Part shown: positions 1 to 11,371 of the stretch, piece after piece
How the letters are laid out: the number at the start of each line of letters is the position of its first letter
Numbering within the stretch: position 1 is the first letter of the stretch
From: Gonium pectorale
Lineage: Eukaryota > Chlorophyta > Chlorophyceae > Chlamydomonadales > Volvocaceae
Assembly: GCA_001584585.1 (NCBI GenBank)
Contig: LSYV01000005.1
Coordinates: 2,590,460 to 2,627,156 of the forward strand
Direction of reading: 5' to 3'
Length of the DNA stretch: 36,697 bases
Made by a program: the position numbers and the translations under genes
Notes under the pieces: generated by a model
Databases searched by the model: none
The model's input: only the letters and a program-made list of their open reading frames with translations
What the model was told of the DNA's origin: nothing

Positions 1-117
1 TGCGTTTTCCTTTTCAACACACACACAGGTAGGGCAACAGCTTATAGGCCAGCAGGCAGCCGCACGCACCGGCCCGCACGCGCGTTTTCAGTGGACGGGT
101 GCGGTGCGTCTTCTCAC

Positions 118-2214
118 CTGTGGCTTTGCAATCCTGGTTCGGGCCGCTGGCCACCGGGCACTCGCCCGCCTTGTGCGCCATGACGGTCAGGCCGTTCCAG
201 TCTACCGGCCCCGTCCAGTAGCCGTGCCAGTAAGAGTGGTCTAGGTTCCTGCAAGCACGCGGCGATCCACGCTATGAGGAAGGAGCCTTGTTGGAGCAGC
301 AGCACCTTGCACACGGCCACCCCCCCTCTCCCTTTCACCACATAAGCAATGCGCGTTTACAAGACGCGCACGCAACGACATGCGACACGCGACGCGTGCA
401 GATGGGTCGCCACAGTTGCTCACAATCCGGCAACCACGTCCTGCCCACTAGCTGGCCCCCAGAAACCAGCCGACGGGCCATACCCGCCGCCTGTACTTAC
501 GAGCTATCCGACTGCGGAGAGATCTGAGACATGAGGCCCGTGGTGTCCACATCGACAAAGTCGTCGTACGTGAACGTCAGCGGCACCGGCAGAAAGGCCC
601 ATGGGTCCGTGGCGATTCCAGCCTGCGTCAGCACGATCATCGACCCCCCTGCGCAAGGGCGACGACCGCAGGGTGTGTATGCGCATGCTCAATGCCAGGT
701 GCGTGCACGCGCCCACTGTCAGGCTATATATATCCAATCTTGTATGTTGTGGTTGAGGTAAAAGTAATGTGTAAATGCACTGCAACTGGTGGTGACGCGC
801 GCCTCTCAACATGCCACGCAGGCCGGCACGCACCTCTGTTGTTCACAAAGCTCACGATGCGCTGTCGGATGGAGCCCAGCGCCTGGTGCAGGCTGGCCGT
901 GATGCCGCCATCCGTGTTTTCGTTGTCCGAAGGCACGTAGAGCAGCTTGTAGGCCGATAGGTTGGCTGCGAGCAGGTCGCTGGGCGTCGTCGCGTACGTG
1001 ATAAGTCGGCCGGCGGAGGACGACCCAAACGCCTCGTTGACCCACCCCTCGAGCGCATTTCGCGCCGACTGCGATCCAAGCGTCACACGGCACGGCACGG
1101 TACGGCATGGCGCCGTCGTCATCCGTGCGGTATGTCGATGGTGAATCCGTCCGCGGCACGCAGCGTCGCCGGTGCACCGCCATCGCGGATGGTTTATGCA
1201 AGCCCGCATTATTTCTGCCAGCGAATAAAGCACGAAAGGCCTACGCGCGCGGTTCGTTGGGCATGCAGAAATGAAGCACACGTGTGTGTCTGTAGGCATG
1301 TGTCCGACGGGCGACTACGCGCGAACCGTACACACCACTCCATCCCTCCCACGCCTATCTGCGATAGTTGCCCGCACCGCAACATGAACCCGTGTATGTT
1401 ACGCAGGTACGGCGCGCCGGGGCGCGCATGTATACCGACCGCACGTACCGAGAGCGGCTCGAAGGACCCGACCGCCAGGATGCCCTGCGCGTTGGCCGGA
1501 GCCAGCGCCATCGCCCGCTGTATCATGTTGACGTACAGGGCCCCGCATCGCCGCCCCTCGCAGTGCGCCTGCGCGGCAGCAGCGCACCCGGCCCGGCAGC
1601 GTAGCCGCACTGAAAGTGATGGACATATTGCACGGCGACCAGAGTACTCGTTCCCTCCACACCCTTGCTTGTCCTCTCGGTTAACATACGGGGTTACACC
1701 TACCGAATCGTCGGCGTCGTCTGATGTGAAGCAAGCGAAGCCGCCCTGCGGTCGGGGCGGCTGCGGAGGCGGTCGCGGTGGCGGCCGAGGGGGCCCCGGC
1801 GGGGGCCGCGGCGGGGGTGAGGGGGGCGTGGGTGGTCTTGGGGACGGGGGCGGGCTGGGTGGCAATGGAGCATCTGGCGGGGCGTCTGGCGGGGCCTCCA
1901 GCTGAGAGACTGCGGTGGGTACGGAAGTGGATGGGTGCGCGGCCGGCACGGGACGGAGGGGGATGTTCGCGTGTGAGGCGTTCCGACGCAACCCGCCAGC
2001 AGTGCATGGCCAGGACTGTATTGCGCTTCATATACTCACGGCGGCGGCCAGTATGAGCTTGGTGTTGGGCCTCGGTGACGGACACGATTGGCGTCAGGTC
2101 GTTGCCGGGTCCGGGGTCAAACGCGCCAGCGCACAGGTTGCGGCTGTGATGCGTTAACAGGATCACGAGGATCAATTGAGGCATCATCTTTATCTGGCCG
2201 CCTGAGAGAGCCAT
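118..2214 (-). CDS. Secreted protein with Pro-rich linker and conserved extracellular domain (3' end beyond window)
   Basis: Six exons were read on the minus strand: 2040-2214, 1704-1909, 1449-1568, 834-1068, 501-648 and 118-248, with the next intron running off the left edge. All junctions keep phase, giving 338 visible residues. Residues 1-30 look like a signal peptide (hydrophobic core LILVILL). Exon 2 is a Pro-rich Ser-Pro/Arg-Pro stretch like the hydroxyproline-rich linkers of volvocine cell-wall proteins. Exons 3-6 form a globular domain with the landmarks LLYVPSDNENTDGGI, FVNNRGGSM, PWAFLPVPLTF, NLDHSYWHGYWTGP and GLTVMAHKAGECP. I recall similar unnamed modules in secreted proteins of algae and of cyanobacteria or planctomycetes, but know no function for them. 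No catalytic residues are evident. The start is the first ATG in front of the hydrophobic stretch. The exon 3 acceptor was chosen by phase; another AG lies 45 nt upstream. An extracellular or wall location is inferred. Confidence 0.75.
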
Positions 2215-3439
2215 TGAGTAGTAGCTAGGATGGTCGCGGTCGGGTCGCGGTCGCTGCTATAACGGTGGGCAGCACCGGACCGAGCTCAAGATGGCGTCAC
2301 AAGACTCATACTATAATATGTTGTTTGATGCCTTTGCATCAAGCAAGCCTGCGTCGGAGGGGTGCGGCTAGGCTAACACTGGGCCAGCGCGGTGGTGGCG
2401 CTTCACCATATACAATCGGCAATGTCTGGTTACGAGTGGCTAAAAGATTAGTTAATTTAGTAATGGCGCTGCATCGCCCAGTGATGGCTAGTTACGAGAC
2501 CTAGATAGCTTGTACGGACGACAGACGGACCCAGGTTGGAGAGGGAAACATGGCGGAAATTCGAAGCGAGGCAACTTAATTCCTAGACCGCAGGCGTGTG
2601 CTTCTCATCATCGCTGCAACCATTACTTGCCCCACCTAACCCCACACGCCTTGCTCCTTCGGAATGCAGCGCGCGCTTTGTGTTGGGCTGGGGCAATAAC
2701 CTCCCTTTGATGGAGGGGCGCCACAGAGGCCATTGGTGCGATCGGCCAGCTTTCCTGCTAGTGCCATGCAAACGCCGGAAGGTGGTCGCATCCGAGCACC
2801 GCAAGTCCATATCCGGGCTTCATGCGTGCGTGCAGGGTCACAGCTGGCCTCGCTCGCCGCGCCGTCACAGGGCGAACTAACCCCGTGCCTGCCGCCCGCC
2901 CTGCCTTCAGGCGCCCCAGGCTACCTCCGCCCCCCGATCCGCAGGCCCCCGAACGGCCCCCACCTGCCTGGCCTGCATGCGCCAGACGGTCTCGGAGGGT
3001 CTCGGGGAACAGCAGATGGACACAAGGATGAGGTATCTATCCCATCGAGCTGCCCTGCGCCCGGCAGCCGCGCTGCTTCTTGCGTCCTGCCCACTGTGGT
3101 CATCCGGCAGGCCTGCGCCAGTCTGTGGGCCTCACCCGCCGGGCCCTACTCGCATGTGTAGCCTACGATACGGTACGATACGTGCCGTAAGTAGCTCCCG
3201 GGCAGCGCCCCGTGTGCGTATGCAAGGAGCTGACCATGCCCCTGATTGACGTGCACTTCTCCGAACGGCTCATCATGTTTTTTGTGCGCCCAGGCAACTG
3301 TCCCGTCACCCCGGCCAGGCGGCTTTCGCCGTACCTTTTCAGCCCTGCCAGCGGCCGCCGGCGTTGCTGCTCACCGCTTCCCCCCACCCGCGGCCGCGCC
3401 CGTTGTGGCAGTCTATCCCTTGAACCCATGCCCTTGATT

Positions 3440-3459
3440 GATCATGGCATGCCATGATC
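3440..3459. repeat. Perfect 20-bp palindrome
   Basis: GATCATGGCATGCCATGATC equals its own reverse complement over all 20 bases, with no spacer. It lies in intergenic DNA, just after a related ATTGATC and before CCATGCATGCC. Function unknown; it could be a dimeric protein-binding site or chance. Confidence 0.85.
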
Positions 3460-4103
3460 CATGCATGCCCTCCGTCGCGGCGGAGACTGGTGATGTCGAG
3501 GGCACCCATCCACCCACCCACCGTATGTTTATGGGAGGCTCCTTGAACGCCACCGCTCCACCCTGCTGGAGGCCTGAAGCGACCTACATACCCGCCCGGA
3601 ACCCTTAATTTCCAGGAGGTTTCCAGCCACGACATGACGGGGGTGCTGCTGCTCTATCTGGCGCCGGCGGCTGTATGTCTGACAGCGCCCCGCCGGGCTT
3701 TCGGGCTCCGAAGTCTCCAACCGCCCCCTAAACCCTGCCCCGCACGGCCTACCGGCGGGCCGGGGCTGTCAGCACACAGCCCAGAGTGCTGTCGGCCGCA
3801 GCCAGCATGCCATGGGCCCTTGCTTGCGCGGGGGGCCGCAAGTGCCACAGGGGCGAGCGGGCGCCACCGTTTGAGCGAGGGCAAGGGCCCGCGTGTTTGC
3901 GTGCGCGGTGCAGGGGCCTCCCGGGTGGGCCGTGGGGCGTGGCGGACGGGGGAGATAGGACCTTGAGATACGAGCGCGCGGGGGGCGAGCAGGCCTCAGT
4001 AGTGTGCACTGAACGGTACATACGGCCGGCATGCTGCATGGATCTATAGGTGCACAGGCCTCTTTGCAGCTCTGTGATTTGCGAGAGGATGACTGAAACG
4101 GGA

Positions 4104-4130
4104 CGTGCCGCAGAGGACTTCTGCGGCACG
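4104..4130. repeat. Hairpin, 11-bp perfect stem and 5-nt loop
   Basis: CGTGCCGCAGA is followed by GGACT and then the exact reverse complement TCTGCGGCACG. It is GC-rich and would be stable in RNA or cruciform DNA. It lies in the gene-free stretch, so no transcript can be assigned to it. Confidence 0.8.
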
Positions 4131-4913
4131 CACCGTTCTGCGGCCCGGGATGACCCTGATGACCCAACATGTGGGTTGAGCTGTCTGCTGCGCGGCCAGT
4201 CGGCAACCATGCATCCTCGCTTTCGTCACCTGATAACCTGCCGGACCCATTATGTGACAGCCGCACCAACGATATTCCGTTGCTGTGCAACACCGTGACT
4301 GTGTCGATACCCCCTCCGCTGCACGCTGTGACTGGTGGGTTACCAATGCCCTTCTGCTGTGTGGGAAGCGCGAAAGCGAGAGCACTAGCGCCACGCCAGG
4401 AGAGGTTACACAAGCACGCCCGTGCATGTTCCGCACAGTCCTGGAAGGGGACTGCGCACCGACGACAATCAGGGCCGCCATAGCGTCCAGCACCCGAAAC
4501 CAGCACGGCACACCAGCTCGGATGCCAGGTACTAATGTTACAAGCGCACGAGGCCGCACGCGCCGCCGAGCAGTAACCAAGGTCACGCAGGCACATCGCA
4601 GCATGTCAACATACACAAAGACTTAGTGATACATACCCGCCACCGGCGGTCAACCATCACAACCTCACCAACCTCCCAACCTGGCTGGAAGTTCATGAAA
4701 CAGCGTCATCCAGTAGATACAAGTCATCTAAGACGTGCGCGCCTCACCCGTGGGCCTCTTGCACATCGTAAGCAGGGTTGGCACAGGCCTGCCGTAGGGG
4801 TGGCCGCTCGCACCCCGCCTGCGCTTACTCCGCGGGACCGGTGCCGTTCCCCGCCAGCCCCGCCTGCCCAGCCAGTCCGCCACCACACGCCAGGCAGGGT
4901 GGGGAGCGGAGGC

Positions 4914-4918
4914 TTACA
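4914..4918 (-). terminator. Candidate TGTAA poly(A) signal of the GlpX gene
   Basis: TGTAA is the usual volvocine poly(A) signal. On the minus strand this is the first one I find after the stop at 5505, which would give a 3' UTR near 590 nt, normal for these algae. A five-base motif occurs often by chance. Confidence 0.35.
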
Positions 4919-5504
4919 TGGCCCCGCTAGCAACCCATTATGGAAGTTTTATGGCAGTGTACATCGGACGCGCCGGGCGACGACACGCCCAGCGCTGGGC
5001 AGAATGCAGACGACACGAGATGAAGGCCATCCTCCACATGACAGCTAACTGAATCAAGGCGCAACGAAATAGTTCTGCAACCCGGGTCCCATCCTTGCGT
5101 CACCGGGCGCCGACCCGCGGGACACCGCAATGTGGGTTCAAAGGCAGCCCACTCCGCAAGTCCTTTGCACAGTTTCCTTCATGCCGGGAAGGGGTTCAAA
5201 AGTGCAATCCGCGATCCGAGGGAGACCGGGCGCGACCGGGGCGACGCGCGGGGGAACGAGCAGACGAGGGGGGTTATGCACGGGACGGGGTGAACGACAC
5301 GCCACAAGGGACAGCCTTCGATGCCGGCGGCACGCACACCGTCCACACGAAATGGACCCCCGTGCTCACGTGCCAGCCAGGAGGCCGGTTCGAGCATGAC
5401 TGCCGCGACGAATCAAGCGCCCAGCCCCCACGCACTGGCAGCTCTGCACGCGGCACAGGCACCCGGCTGCTCTCGGGCCCCGCAGGCGGCGGGTCACCGT
5501 CCGT

Positions 5505-8500
5505 CTACCAGGGCGGCCGCTGGCCCGCGCCGCGCCCGAACGTGGCGCCTCCGTAGTGAGCGGCGCCGCCGGCACGCCTGGGCGCGGACGAGTCGTCCGA
5601 ATCGCTCATGTCGATGTTGGTGACCGAGGGCTTGGTCCACTTGTGATGAGTCTCCACAAAGCGCACTGCAAGGGGTTTTTGGGTCGGGGAGGGGTCGTGA
5701 AGTCAGCATGTGGAGAGAAACACAATGATCACAACACAAAGCGGGCAGGTCGCTCCACGCAACAGCAGCCGCATGCCGCCACGCCACCGGCCCTAGCACG
5801 TCCCCATCTGGCCTCCGCCTGCGCAAACTCAGTCCCCTCCTAAACCACCACCCCCCCTCGGCCCTCGCCCCCGAAGGGCTCGCACCCGTGCCGCTCTTGC
5901 AGCGCATGACGATGGAGTTGGTGGACGCGCCGCCGCTGTGGTAGCGCACGCCGCGGAGCAAGTCCCCATCGCTGACGCCCGTGGCGGCAAAGAACACATC
6001 GTCGCCCTTGCACAGGTCGTCCTTGAGAGGGAGGGAGGGTGCGTTGGCGGGTGGGCGAGATGGTGTATCGGTGCGCGCGTGGATACGTCGGTGTTTGTGA
6101 GGATGGGTGGGTGAGAGCGTGGAATGATGTGGATTGCATGGAAAGGTGGCGAACACCTCAGCAGTGGCACGTTGATTCCCCTCCACGGTCCACGCTGCTG
6201 CGGCGGCGACCACGCCGATGGCGGCGGTGGGATGGGCTGGCTGGCAGGGCCTGAGCGCCACCGGCTCCGTACAGCTGACACCCTCATAGTTCCCCCCCCA
6301 AACCCCCCGCGCCCCGTACACACACGCGCGCCTGGAGCCCGTCCGGGACACCCTACTGGGCAACAGCGTGTCGGCCCGGCGCATCACGACGCAGTCCTGC
6401 GCACCAGCCGACTGTTTACTCCTTGATCAATCAGTCACACACGCAGTCCGAGGCCGCACCATGAGCAGGATCTTGTTCAGGTCGTAGCCCCGCTCGATGG
6501 CGGCCTGGCGTTCCTTCTCGTCGCGGGGCCACAGCCGGCCCTGGATGTGGCCGCCCATACACTTGAGCGCGCAGGCTGTGGAGCGGGGCGAAACGGGGCG
6601 GGGCGGAGATGGGTGCGGCTGCGGAATGGCGGGAACGAGGTGACGAGAGGGAGCGCTGCATGCGCTGTGCTGCAGGGGGGACACCTGGCGTGGGGCGGAA
6701 CGGTCGTGGGCCACGGCAGGGAGAGAAGCGGGGAGGAGCGGCGGCGGGCTGGGCCGCTAGGGCTGCAATGCACCTGCCGACGACTGGAGCGCCGCCCTGG
6801 CAACGATGGGTCCTGCTCACCCGCAATGACCCCCTCGGGTGTGCCGCCGATACCCATCATCATGTCCACCGGCCCGCCCGTCTTGGCCACCTCGATGGCG
6901 CCCGCCACGTCGCCGTCGCTGATGAGCCGGATGCGTGCGCCCGCCTCGCGGCACTGCAAGCAATGCCCGGCGAAGGAGGAGTGGAGAGGGGGGGAAGGGG
7001 AGGCGGGAGGCGGGTAAGGGGTTTGCATGCACGTTACTTGCACCCACCACACAACATCACACAAAGAACACATACACCATCCCCTACCCTCTTCTTCTTC
7101 GTTCTTTCCATGACTCCAAAACCCCCCTCCGCTCACTTCTCCCCTCTCACCCCCTCCCCTCAGCGCATTGAGGGCTGGGGACCCCTGGCTCTTCATGCCC
7201 CCCAGTCTCAGCCGCGCGCACCTGGCGGATCAGGTCTGCGTGTCGGGGCCGGTCCAGCATGAGCACCGTCACGTCGCTGACGGGCTTGTCCAGTGCCCGG
7301 GCCACCCACTTGATGTTATGGCGGACGCTGTAGTCGAGCGAGATGGACTCGGGGTCGACCTGTGGGGGGTTGGGGCCAGGCGGGCACGCGCGGTCAGGCG
7401 TGAGAGACAAGGGGGGCCGGCGTGACGGCGGGCGGGCTGGGCGCATGTCCTCCTCTGCGTATGAAGCTGCCCCTCTATGCCGGGCCTTTCTGCCGTCTCA
7501 GAGGGCCATTGACAACGAACACTGCCAGAAGTCACCAAAAGCGGGAGCTCGCTGCCACCCACCTGCGGCCCCACCGCCAGCTTCTCCATGTACATGCACG
7601 GGCCGGGGTCGAACAGCGCGTCGCGCTCCGCAACCGCAATCACCTGCAGACCAGGCGAGGCGGAGCAGGGCAGGGAAGGACGGAGCAGGGCAGGGGCGCG
7701 CGGGGGGGGGAGGGGCAGGGGCGCATGTCATACGGCACATGCTCCCACAAACACCAAGCGAAGCAATCAAGCCGAGAGTTGCGCTCGCCCATGGCCTCGG
7801 CAGTCCGGGGAGGCCGACTGGCCGAGCGAATTCATACGCGCCCTGCCCTCCGGTGCTATTGCCGCGCGCGTGCGGGTTGAGGTGCAGAGGCGGTGCCGAG
7901 GACATGTCGGCGTACGGACCAAGACACGGGTCGACTTCTATGCGGCTCGGTTCGCCGCACGGGTCGATACGCGGAGTCGACATTTAGGACGCGGTGATGG
8001 CGGGTGAGGTTGTCGAGGACCGGGCTGACATAGAGGCGGGCACGCGGGGCGATACACCGTACGCGGCTCGGATCGCCATACGGGTATAACTACTACAGAT
8101 AAGAGGGCGCGAAGCCCACTACGGTACGCACCGAGATGGCTCCGTTGCGGCCCTGGGACGTGAGGGTGGTGCCATCCAGCGGGTCCACCGCAATGTCCAC
8201 CTTGGGGAACATGCTGCACGCGGGGCGGCAGGCGGACGCGGGAGGCGAGGGGGCGGGGTGGGGCGAGGGGGCGAGAGCAGCCAAACGTGGCGCACATAGG
8301 GCGCAGGGAGAGAGGGCAGGGGCATGTGCTGCCCGCGTGGGGGTACGGGGGACAGCGAGGAGGGGACGAGCAGTTCTAATGAGGACGGTCATGGTGGGTT
8401 GAGGGGACGAGGCTGTCCCCTCCGACGGGACCAGACGAGCACAGTACACACACATACACGCGCCCATCCCAGCGCCCCAGTGCCTAGTACTACGTCCAGC

Positions 8501-9939
8501 CCAATGCCCCAGTGCCCAGTATTCAGTGCCCCAGCGTGAAGTTCCGTACTTAGAGGGTCACTTAGCTGGGTCGGGCTCAAGGGCTGCCGGCTAGGTTGCT
8601 TTGTCGCCTATAGAACTGTTTTGTCGTATAACTGTTATGAGCACACCGTAACGCATACGTGCCACACACATACACGCGCACACGCACATATTTTTATACC
8701 TATTTTCTGCACTCCGTTCACGCATACGTAACACACACACCTGCCGTCGCCGATCCGCTCGCCGCAGTACAGCATGGGCGCCTGCACGGCATGGTGGGAC
8801 ATCTGTTTGCCGAACGTTCTACTGCACAAGCCTGGTCTCGCAGGCGGTCAAGACATCGACGGCGACCGCGGTCTCGCAGCCGAAGCAACCGCACGCGCGC
8901 GGGAGAAAGAGAGGGAGGGGTACTCAGTCCGAGGGCGTGGAGGGGGGAGGGGCGTCAAGGCCGTCTCGCCGCCCGAGGACGCGTCTCACCTCGTCTTTCT
9001 CCCCCTCCCCGATCACCACCACTCCGTCCATGGCGACGCTGTTGAGCACCTTGCGCATCATGTCCACCGCGGCCTGGGGGTGGGGGGTGGGGGTGGGGGG
9101 CGGGCGCGTTAGTTCCAGTTAGCGTTCGGGGATCTTTCTCGGGGCGATTCGCTGTGTGTTGTTCGGCCAGCGGCGGCAATGAGACGATAGGGCGGAGCAA
9201 AAGGCGGGCAGTCGACGTGGCTAGCGCCGGCCAGTCCTGTGAGCAGAGCGAGCCCGCGAGGGATATGAACAGGATGTACTGGAGGTGGGGCGCAACCTGA
9301 AGCAGGTAGCAAACGAGCCCAGCATCGAAGGAACCCCGGGCTGCGCGTGGCTTGGCACCCATGGAAAAAGGAGGCGGGCGTGGACTATACGTTGCATGGG
9401 CAGTTCGAGTGTTTGTGACTATGCGTGCGCTTCCCCACCTGGTCAGCGGCGTTCTTGTCTCCCTTTCCAAACCAGCGCCCTGCAGCCAGTGCGGCAGCCT
9501 CGGTGACGCGAACCAGCTCGAGCGCCAGGTTCCGCTGCACCATGGTGTAGTCAGGACCCGAGGCATCCGGGCTACCTGAAGGTCCACAGCAGAAGCGAGA
9601 GGGTGAGGTAAATTTACGGTTACTCAGTCAATGATACTAGGTTGGCCTTTTGGGTCGGACTCACGACGGACCTGGAACACGGACCGGCCCGCATGCACGA
9701 CCGGGTAACGGGAGTGAGAGAGGTAGGGTTCGGTGCGAAAACCTACCGCCTATCAGGTCTGCAGCGGAGCGCAGATGCTGCGTTGGCTGCAGATGGGCTG
9801 TCTCCCGTTCCGGAAGTTGGGCGACCCGAGCGGGAGCGGGGTTGTTCCGGGCGAGAGCGACGCGCTGAGGCGCGAGCGGTGATTGCTGTCGCCGCGAAAG
9901 CCCAGCCGCATGACAAGCTCTTTTGCCTGCGAGCGCCAT
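5505..9939 (-). CDS. GLPX: Class II (GlpX-type) fructose-1,6-bisphosphatase, probably chloroplastic; possibly bifunctional F/SBPase
   Basis: Eleven exons join in frame to 433 residues: 9747-9939, 9439-9575, 8990-9073, 8741-8781, 8132-8213, 7563-7643, 7222-7359, 6821-6953, 6460-6575, 5886-6021, 5505-5665. The start ATG sits in GCCACCATGG. Residues 1-64 are basic and rich in Ala/Arg/Gln, like a chloroplast transit peptide. The rest follows the GlpX fold: [20 protein letters not shown] (101-109), GEGEKDE (132-138), [21 protein letters not shown] (161-168), GGTPEGV (288-294), [11 protein letters not shown] and [10 protein letters not shown] near the end. By family knowledge the Asp/Glu of GDK, GEGEKDE, DPLDGTT and PEG bind metal, and the enzyme hydrolyses fructose 1,6-bisphosphate; cyanobacterial homologues also use sedoheptulose 1,7-bisphosphate. 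No redox-loop insertion typical of plant type I FBPase is seen. A Ser/Asp-rich tail (SDSDDSS) extends the C-terminus. One acceptor is AAG (exon 10) and one donor is GTGGGG (exon 2). Confidence 0.94.
7942..8085. repeat. Two diverged copies of a 23-bp motif in GlpX intron 5
   Basis: Positions 7942-7964 and 8063-8085 agree at 20 of 23 bases, beginning GCGGCTCGG and ending ACGGGT. Both lie in the intron between exons 8132-8213 and 7563-7643. It may be a remnant of a local duplication. Confidence 0.6.
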
Positions 9940-11371
9940 GGTGGCAAGCAAGGGCGCCTTCCCCAACGATGCCGATCCGCGACGCCGAGGAGACCCTTTC
10001 CTCGTGGGTGGCGTCGACAAGGCGGATATTCAATAATCAGTCGCTACAGATCGAGAATAAGGGGTCAGGGCCTCCAAGCTGTTGCGAAGGGTTGGACCTT
10101 GCTTGCTAAGGAGAGGAAGAGTTGTCCAGGTGATTACTAGGAGCCCTTAACAATTGAGAAGCGACTGAAAATGATGGTACTTCAAGGGCGCGGTAGTGAT
10201 GCGTTGGAAAGCGTCAGCTCATTAGACTCCGCGACGACCCGACGGTTGGCTGACTCGGCGGACGACCATTCAAACGTATGCACGGCCTCGGGGCCTAACG
10301 ACCGCAAGCAGTAGCTTCTTCATTGAACCAGCTGACTTGGCGTATCATTCGCAGGGTCAAGGCACTGGGTAACCGCTGGGTCGGTTACCCGCCGCGCTTT
10401 ACGCAGCGACCAGCGAGTGTGCTCGACCCATATTGGACTTATCATCTGCATTGTCTATCAAGTACATAGGCTGCGCACAAGCACCAGGCAGGCCGCTGGC
10501 TGCGATTACCGATTAGGGCAGCCCCCGCCGCTGCTTTGACACCGAGAACAAGCTCGGCGCAATGACTGGATGATAGCACAATAACCGTTTGCAATGTGCT
10601 ATTGCAAAGTGACATTGGGGCCTCGCAGCGTGTGGAGCAGGCGGTGAGCCCCGTCGATGCAGATAGGAGACCCCTCCTTCGCCCACTCGCCTTTTGCAAG
10701 AGCGACCCCAGCTCTCTAACCAAACTGTATTCACCAAAGGCTAAGACCACCCCAACCGCAACACCATTGTACTAGCAGGGATGGACAGCCCCGCTAAACC
10801 AAACACACTTCAAAACACTTTAGCCATCATCTGAATACCTTCTATCAGGAAGGACGGTAACCTTCACCGACCACAGCGGCTCAGGCGAACCCAGACCGTA
10901 GAACGGTTCCAACCACCCGGATCCGTGTCCTGCTTGGTCTCCGTGCGGAAAGCCTCACTCGCAAGCACAGTAAATGTATGTTTATTGGGGCCCTAGATTG
11001 CCCGTCTAACTGATCCTCTGTCCCAACCCCGCGGCTTCGCGTCCCTGCGCGTCCTTATCAAAGTAGCTTGACAGACATACATCAAAAATTTATCGAACGT
11101 TGTCTGTTCGAAGGGGCGTTGGCATTGGACGACTTGGCGAGACGACTCAACGGCGCTTTCCATCAGTTGCCAGGGATCTTGTAGTTATCGGTACATACCA
11201 GAGCTCACTTGGCAGCCTGGCTGAAAGCGCTGTGGCGTCGTCGGACATGGCACGTGGGGACAGGGGCGTCAGTGAGCCCTGTGAGGCCGCTCCTGCGGCT
11301 TCGGGGGTCCGGTCGTAGCTGTCGGCAGCGGCTGGAGTTGAGGGTTTCGGTCACTTGAGTAGTCCCCTCCC
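9940..11371. other. Shared divergent 5' region of the GlpX and beta-helix genes
   Basis: A 1.4-kb stretch between two start codons pointing away from each other, so both promoters should lie here. No coding sequence is supportable. No clear TATA box stands out; the minus strand has an AT-rich patch (TTATTGAATAT) roughly 90 bases before the GlpX ATG. An inverted repeat is present at 10367-10390. Confidence 0.6.
10367..10390. repeat. Inverted repeat, 9-bp arms, in the divergent promoter region
   Basis: GGGTAACCG and CGGTTACCC flank the six bases CTGGGT. The arms are perfect. The position between two divergent genes makes a regulator-binding site possible, but chance cannot be excluded. Confidence 0.6.

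Larger units (their letters stand above)
2215..5504. other. Gene-free stretch between the secreted-protein gene and the GlpX gene
   Basis: About 3.3 kb with no exon I can support on either strand. The open frames here have no recognisable domain, no credible splice partners and the Arg/Ala/Pro-rich composition typical of chance frames in GC-rich DNA. The left part should hold the promoter of the gene starting at 2214 and the right part the 3' UTR of the gene ending at 5505. Structures seen are a 20-bp perfect palindrome at 3440-3459 and an 11-bp-stem hairpin at 4104-4130. Bases 2300-2520 are noticeably more AT-rich than the surroundings. Confidence 0.6.

Noticed and set aside
4044..4616. 190-residue minus-strand frame in the intergenic region
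   Set aside because: No recognisable motif, Arg/Val/Ala-rich composition, no partner exons; consistent with a chance frame.
5494..6387. 297-residue minus-strand frame across GlpX exons 10-11
   Set aside because: It reads exon 10 in the right frame but runs through introns with GTGCGA and AAG splice sites, and it shifts frame in exon 11. The spliced model gives the correct family sequence.
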